Assembly: GCA_004151065.3 (NCBI GenBank)
Contig: NWUY0303914152.1
Span: 1 to 10,319 of the forward strand
DNA: 10,319 bases
Direction: 5' to 3'
Source of the DNA: Larix sibirica
Taxonomy: Eukaryota; Streptophyta; Pinopsida; Pinales; Pinaceae
Below the pieces are notes generated by a model. That model saw nothing but the letters and a program-made list of their open reading frames with translations. It was not told where the DNA came from and ran no database searches. Position numbers and translations under genes: made by a program. Shown in pieces: positions 7,628 to 10,319 of this stretch; position 1 is the stretch's first letter; each line of letters opens with the position of its first letter.

Positions 7628-8142
7628 CACAACACACACAAAGAGACACTAGAGAGATGAAGATGACACCCCAAGTCGGGCATGCCTAAAACCTTTTTAT
7701 AATACAAGTACAGATTACATCAAGATGATGACATCCGCAGACAAACCAATCGAGAGTGCCCACTGGTGTGCTCTCAAGAAACCCCAAGAATTAGCATGCT
7801 ACACTTACTTGCTTGCCTAGTTTCTCCTTGATGTTATCGCAGGATCGCCACCTGCTGCTCGTGTCTCTGCACTCGAAGTCACGCCAGTCTACCCTTTGTC
7901 TAGCACTGTGCCTAGGTCTTAGTTTGCTGCTTGTGCCCTTGCCCGAGTTCAGACTCGCCTTAGATTTCCTTTTCCATGGGGAGCTATAGAGTGCATCGCT
8001 ACTTTCGGCGGAGTGCATAGCCCAGTATGGGGGAGATGTTGTCACATAATGTGGGTAACGTTGACGTGGCAACTATAAGCCACATCACAAAAAAATAACA
8101 TATTTCTACTCAATTTCAAGTTTTACACAAAAGCTAAAAAAA
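7628..8142. other. Right flank of the LINE insertion, no confident gene
   Basis: This is somewhat more GC-rich than the rest. On the minus strand it has a TATA-like TATAAAAAGG (plus 7692-7701), which would fit an LTR promoter reading toward the LINE. A minus open frame at 7791-8072 (93 residues, rich in Arg, Ser and Lys) matches nothing I recognise. Near its right edge are two small palindromes: CACATAATGTG at 8043-8053 and an 8-of-9 inverted repeat with GTGGC/GCCAC cores at 8062-8087. Confidence 0.4.
8062..8087. repeat. Short inverted repeat (TGACGTGGC / GCCACATCA)
   Basis: Nine-base arms with one mismatch surround an 8-base AACTATAA spacer. The left arm contains TGACGTGG, which fits the ACGT core bound by plant bZIP factors. 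Whether it is regulatory or a transposon end cannot be told here. Confidence 0.45.
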
Positions 8143-8144
8143 AA

Positions 8145-8294
8145 CTAGCATAGATCCATCTTAAACCTAGATCTATCAAGCACCAAGAGGGATCAAATTT
8201 GCATAAATTGTTTTTCTCCAATATTTTTATGCTTCAAGAAATTTGAAGCCTCTCGGTGTTTGATAGATCTGGGTTTAAAATGGATTTATGCTGG
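8145..8294. repeat. Foldback: 56-bp imperfect inverted repeat
   Basis: The left arm (8145-8200) pairs with the right arm (8239-8294), matching at 48 of 56 positions by eye with no gaps. Inside, GCATAAA (8201-8207) can pair with TTTATGC (8226-8232) past a 6-base bulge, leaving a small terminal loop. Six of the eight arm mismatches are transitions, consistent with decay of a once better hairpin. No target duplication was found at its ends. It could be a small MITE-like foldback or a transcribed hairpin giving small RNAs. Confidence 0.8.
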
Positions 8295-8830
8295 TATCAA
8301 AATTTAACATAGCCATAATTATAAAATCATTGCCAAAACAAACACATGCAATTTACAATCTTCTATAACAAATTTGAAACTCTTAACAAGGATGTGAAAT
8401 GGCATAGAGATAGAGAATCGAGTCTTGAAATTCTCAAATGAACTCATCGCTTTACATACAATCACAATTTTAATTTATAGTAATTCTAAATGCATATGAA
8501 TGAAACATTTTGTTTACTAAAACCATGTAAGTGTATTGCACCTCCATTACTATATTTTTCCAATGAGTTTTCTTTATAAATTTGGCAAGATTTTTGATGG
8601 ATTGTTACATTGATAAGTTTTAACATTGAAATTGTAGTATGGTATTGTTCCAATGAGAATGAGGTATATGAATCTACCTCTAATGTCGGATTTTTGCACA
8701 ATTGTAGAGTTTCATTCTCAAAGTTACAAATTTTCATCATTGAATTTTGTCAAATAACAAGTAGGAGAGGGACATTTGTTACACAAATAAATTGTTCCAA
8801 AGTTGAATGCCACCATCGTCAAATGTAAAG

Positions 8831-8856
8831 GTCCATTAGGGCATAGGGTAATGGAC
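8831..8856. repeat. Short perfect hairpin GTCCATTA / TAATGGAC
   Basis: Eight-base perfect arms (8831-8838 and 8849-8856) flank the 10-base GGGCATAGGG spacer. It is isolated and of unknown meaning. Confidence 0.5.
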
Positions 8857-9674
8857 AACTAAATCATTCAGTGCTTACCATTTCTTTAGGGAGGATTTTG
8901 GCCCAAATTTGTCAATTGAAATGGTAAGAATCCTAAAATTGCAATTTCATTAACTCAAAATTATGATCTAAGTAGCATTGATGGATTTTGAATTAACCCA
9001 GATTGTTAAAATTGTAGTTTGGACAATCGATTAATCAGATTGGAAGATGTTTTGTTCATCGAGTTTTGGTTAAGATGATAGAAAATGGGGAGATTTAATT
9101 GTTTAATACATTACTTCGTTGATTACAACTTCTAACCTCCACACATTCTTACAGTGTCCTTAATGCCTTGGCAAAAAATTCTATGGGATGAAAATCAATG
9201 ATTATTTCTATTTCATTTTTGGGTGAATCTTTCACAAATTGAAAAGCGAATGACATGATGTTGTTCAAGTTCAAGGAATTGGTGTGGAAAACACAGGGGC
9301 AGGGAGGAGGAGAGTGCAAGTTGGGAGTGGACGAAATCCCCATGAAAGCAATTGAATTCGATTGATTCCAACAATTAGGTTTTTTCCCTCCATCTTTTTC
9401 CAATCGACATTGCCACAAATGACATCCAATACAATTCAATTTTAGTGATTCTTCAAACAATTTATATTACTTGGTTCTAAACCCTTTTACAAACGTCTTT
9501 ATGCCATTTTCTTCACATTCACATGACCATCCAACAACTAACATCACTAGATTTGTGTTAGCGAGTCGCTTGTAGCCCTAATTATGCGTCAACATAAAAA
9601 GGGCCTTTTATTGTGGTTGATTTTATTTTTTTCCACCTAATCACTCAGGATCCATTTGAGATTTTTGCAATTTT

Positions 9675-9682
9675 TATAAATA
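9675..9682 (+). promoter_or_regulatory. TATA-box-like sequence TATAAATA
   Basis: This is a good match to the plant TATA consensus, set in a T-rich stretch. No confident coding region follows within several hundred bases, so it may be chance. It would point toward the GC-richer sequence at the right edge. Confidence 0.2.
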
Positions 9683-9968
9683 GCACGGTTTGAACTTCCT
9701 TTTTTTCATTCCATATACTAGTAATAGGAAAATATTACAAATGCTATGTAGTTAATAGTTAATGACACTATGCATGTTTCTCCACTTATCATCAATATGG
9801 TTATTCAAAAACATCGTTGCAATTGTTATGTCCCTGACATATATTTTTCCATCGGGGGTATTAGTTCGGTGGCAGTTGCGGTGATAGGGGGTCGAAGGTG
9901 AAGGTTGGACAATGGTGGAGGAAAATACAAATTAAAATATTTCATATAATTGAGGGTTTTTCTGAGGT

Positions 9969-10319
9969 TTGATTGGTTCCGCGCATAGTGACGCACAACT
10001 GGGTTTGTGTGCCCCATGGGGCGGCGGCGCGATGGAGTCACCGCGCTTTAAAACCCTGTCTGTACTCTTGTCTGTGCATTTTGCCGTGCTCCGCGATGGT
10101 TTTCGTGTTCATCCTGCCCGAGGGTTTTATTGCTCCTGGTTTCATTCAATTTTTAGTATGAGCAAGGATTTTCATTATCTTTGTCTCTTCGAGGTGACAC
10201 GGGCCGTCTGTCGATGGCTATATCGTTGATGGGACTGCCTTTAGTGCGATGTTCGATTTTCTATGTCTTCCGGCTATGGCGGTGGGCGTTTCTAGCTTTA
10301 TTGTTGACGGGACTGCCTT
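9969..10319. other. CpG-richer right edge, unidentified (possible element 5' end)
   Basis: Base composition changes sharply near 9970, with clustered CpG (GGGGCGGCGGCGCG at 10018-10031) and a perfect 12-bp palindrome GCCCCATGGGGC at 10011-10022. The overlapping open frames here (plus 9969-10229, plus 9973-10161) have no recognisable motif. The sudden GC rise and a repeated unit at the very end could fit a retroelement 5' UTR or a promoter-proximal region, but the window stops before any diagnostic coding sequence. Confidence 0.3.
10221..10319. repeat. Direct repeat, 21 bp, 78-bp spacing (cut by window end)
   Basis: Bases 10221-10241 and 10299-10319 match at 19 of 21 positions. The shared core is GGGACTGCCTT preceded by GTTGA. 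The second copy ends exactly at the window edge, so the true repeat unit may be longer and the array may continue. Confidence 0.6.

Larger units (their letters stand above)
8295..9960. other. AT-rich region without confident genes
   Basis: Open frames on both strands (minus 8486-8740, plus 8610-8828, minus 9149-9460) overlap or are short and match no family I know. Their amino acid content reflects base composition. A small perfect hairpin lies at 8831-8856. No transposon protein or RNA gene was found. Confidence 0.55.

Noticed and set aside
7791-8072. 93-codon minus-strand open frame, Arg/Ser/Lys rich
   Set aside because: No domain was recognised. Its composition follows the locally GC-richer DNA. 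It could be a retroelement scrap but cannot be supported.
8292-8299. TGGTATCA, like the start of an LTR primer-binding site for initiator tRNA-Met
   Set aside because: Only eight bases match, the next bases diverge, and no LTR end (CA) precedes it. It is also part of the edge of the foldback arm.
8486-8828. Overlapping open frames on both strands
   Set aside because: They are mutually exclusive, AT-driven in composition and lack any motif.
9149-9460. 103-codon minus-strand open frame
   Set aside because: It is the longest frame in the region, but no family was recognised and no intron, promoter or homologous context supports it.
9826-10229. Overlapping open frames on both strands at the right edge
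   Set aside because: The absence of stops is explained by the local GC rise, and no motif is seen in any of them.
1-10319. Bacterial operon, CRISPR array, tRNA or rRNA genes
   Set aside because: No repeat-spacer pattern, cloverleaf, rRNA block or Shine-Dalgarno-linked gene row was seen. The spliced exon and the plant LINE point to a plant nuclear genome.

Overview
The window is nuclear DNA from a seed plant. It is AT-rich and sparse in genes, and it carries a spliced gene end, a plant-type L1 LINE remnant and several kilobases of decayed repeat. The style of the LINE, the long low-density flanks and the divergent DDM1 tail suggest a gymnosperm (conifer-like) genome. That taxonomic guess is an inference from sequence flavour and was not tested.

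Layout. Bases 1-473 hold the last two coding exons, separated by a 171-bp GT-AG intron, of a plus-strand gene recognised as DDM1. DDM1 is the SNF2-family chromatin remodeller of the LSH/HELLS group that maintains DNA methylation and transposon silencing. Downstream, in the 3' UTR or intergenic flank, are three different blocks, each duplicated once in tandem (901-1220, 1379-1694, 1722-2160). Bases 2161-3650 show no gene, only small palindromes. Bases 3655-4900 carry decayed minus-strand protein-coding remnants: a coiled-coil-like fragment, an unidentified reading frame with one internal stop, and a clearly recognisable RNase H (RVT_3-type) domain with a frameshift and several stops.

Bases 5508-7611 are a 5'-truncated plant L1-type LINE in plus orientation. 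It is bounded by a perfect 16-bp target-site duplication (5492-5507 and 7612-7627). Its ORF2 remnant runs in one frame from 5508 to 7328 with three internal stops. It covers the region after the reverse transcriptase core, the zinc-binding zf-RVT module and an RNase H domain. The LINE seems to have landed in older sequence that may be a minus-strand LTR element, but that part is weak. Bases 7628-10319 are mostly featureless AT-rich DNA. They contain one strong imperfect foldback (8145-8294) that could be a MITE or small-RNA hairpin, and a CpG-richer stretch at the right edge with the start of a possible 78-bp repeat.

The only apparently functional gene is DDM1, and it is cut off at the left edge. 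The other coding signals are transposon remnants. No bacterial-type operon, CRISPR array, tRNA or rRNA was seen. I found no convincing new biological system. The most interesting points are the three independent tandem duplications just behind DDM1, the stop codon at the expected catalytic Glu of the LINE RNase H, and the foldback at 8145-8294.
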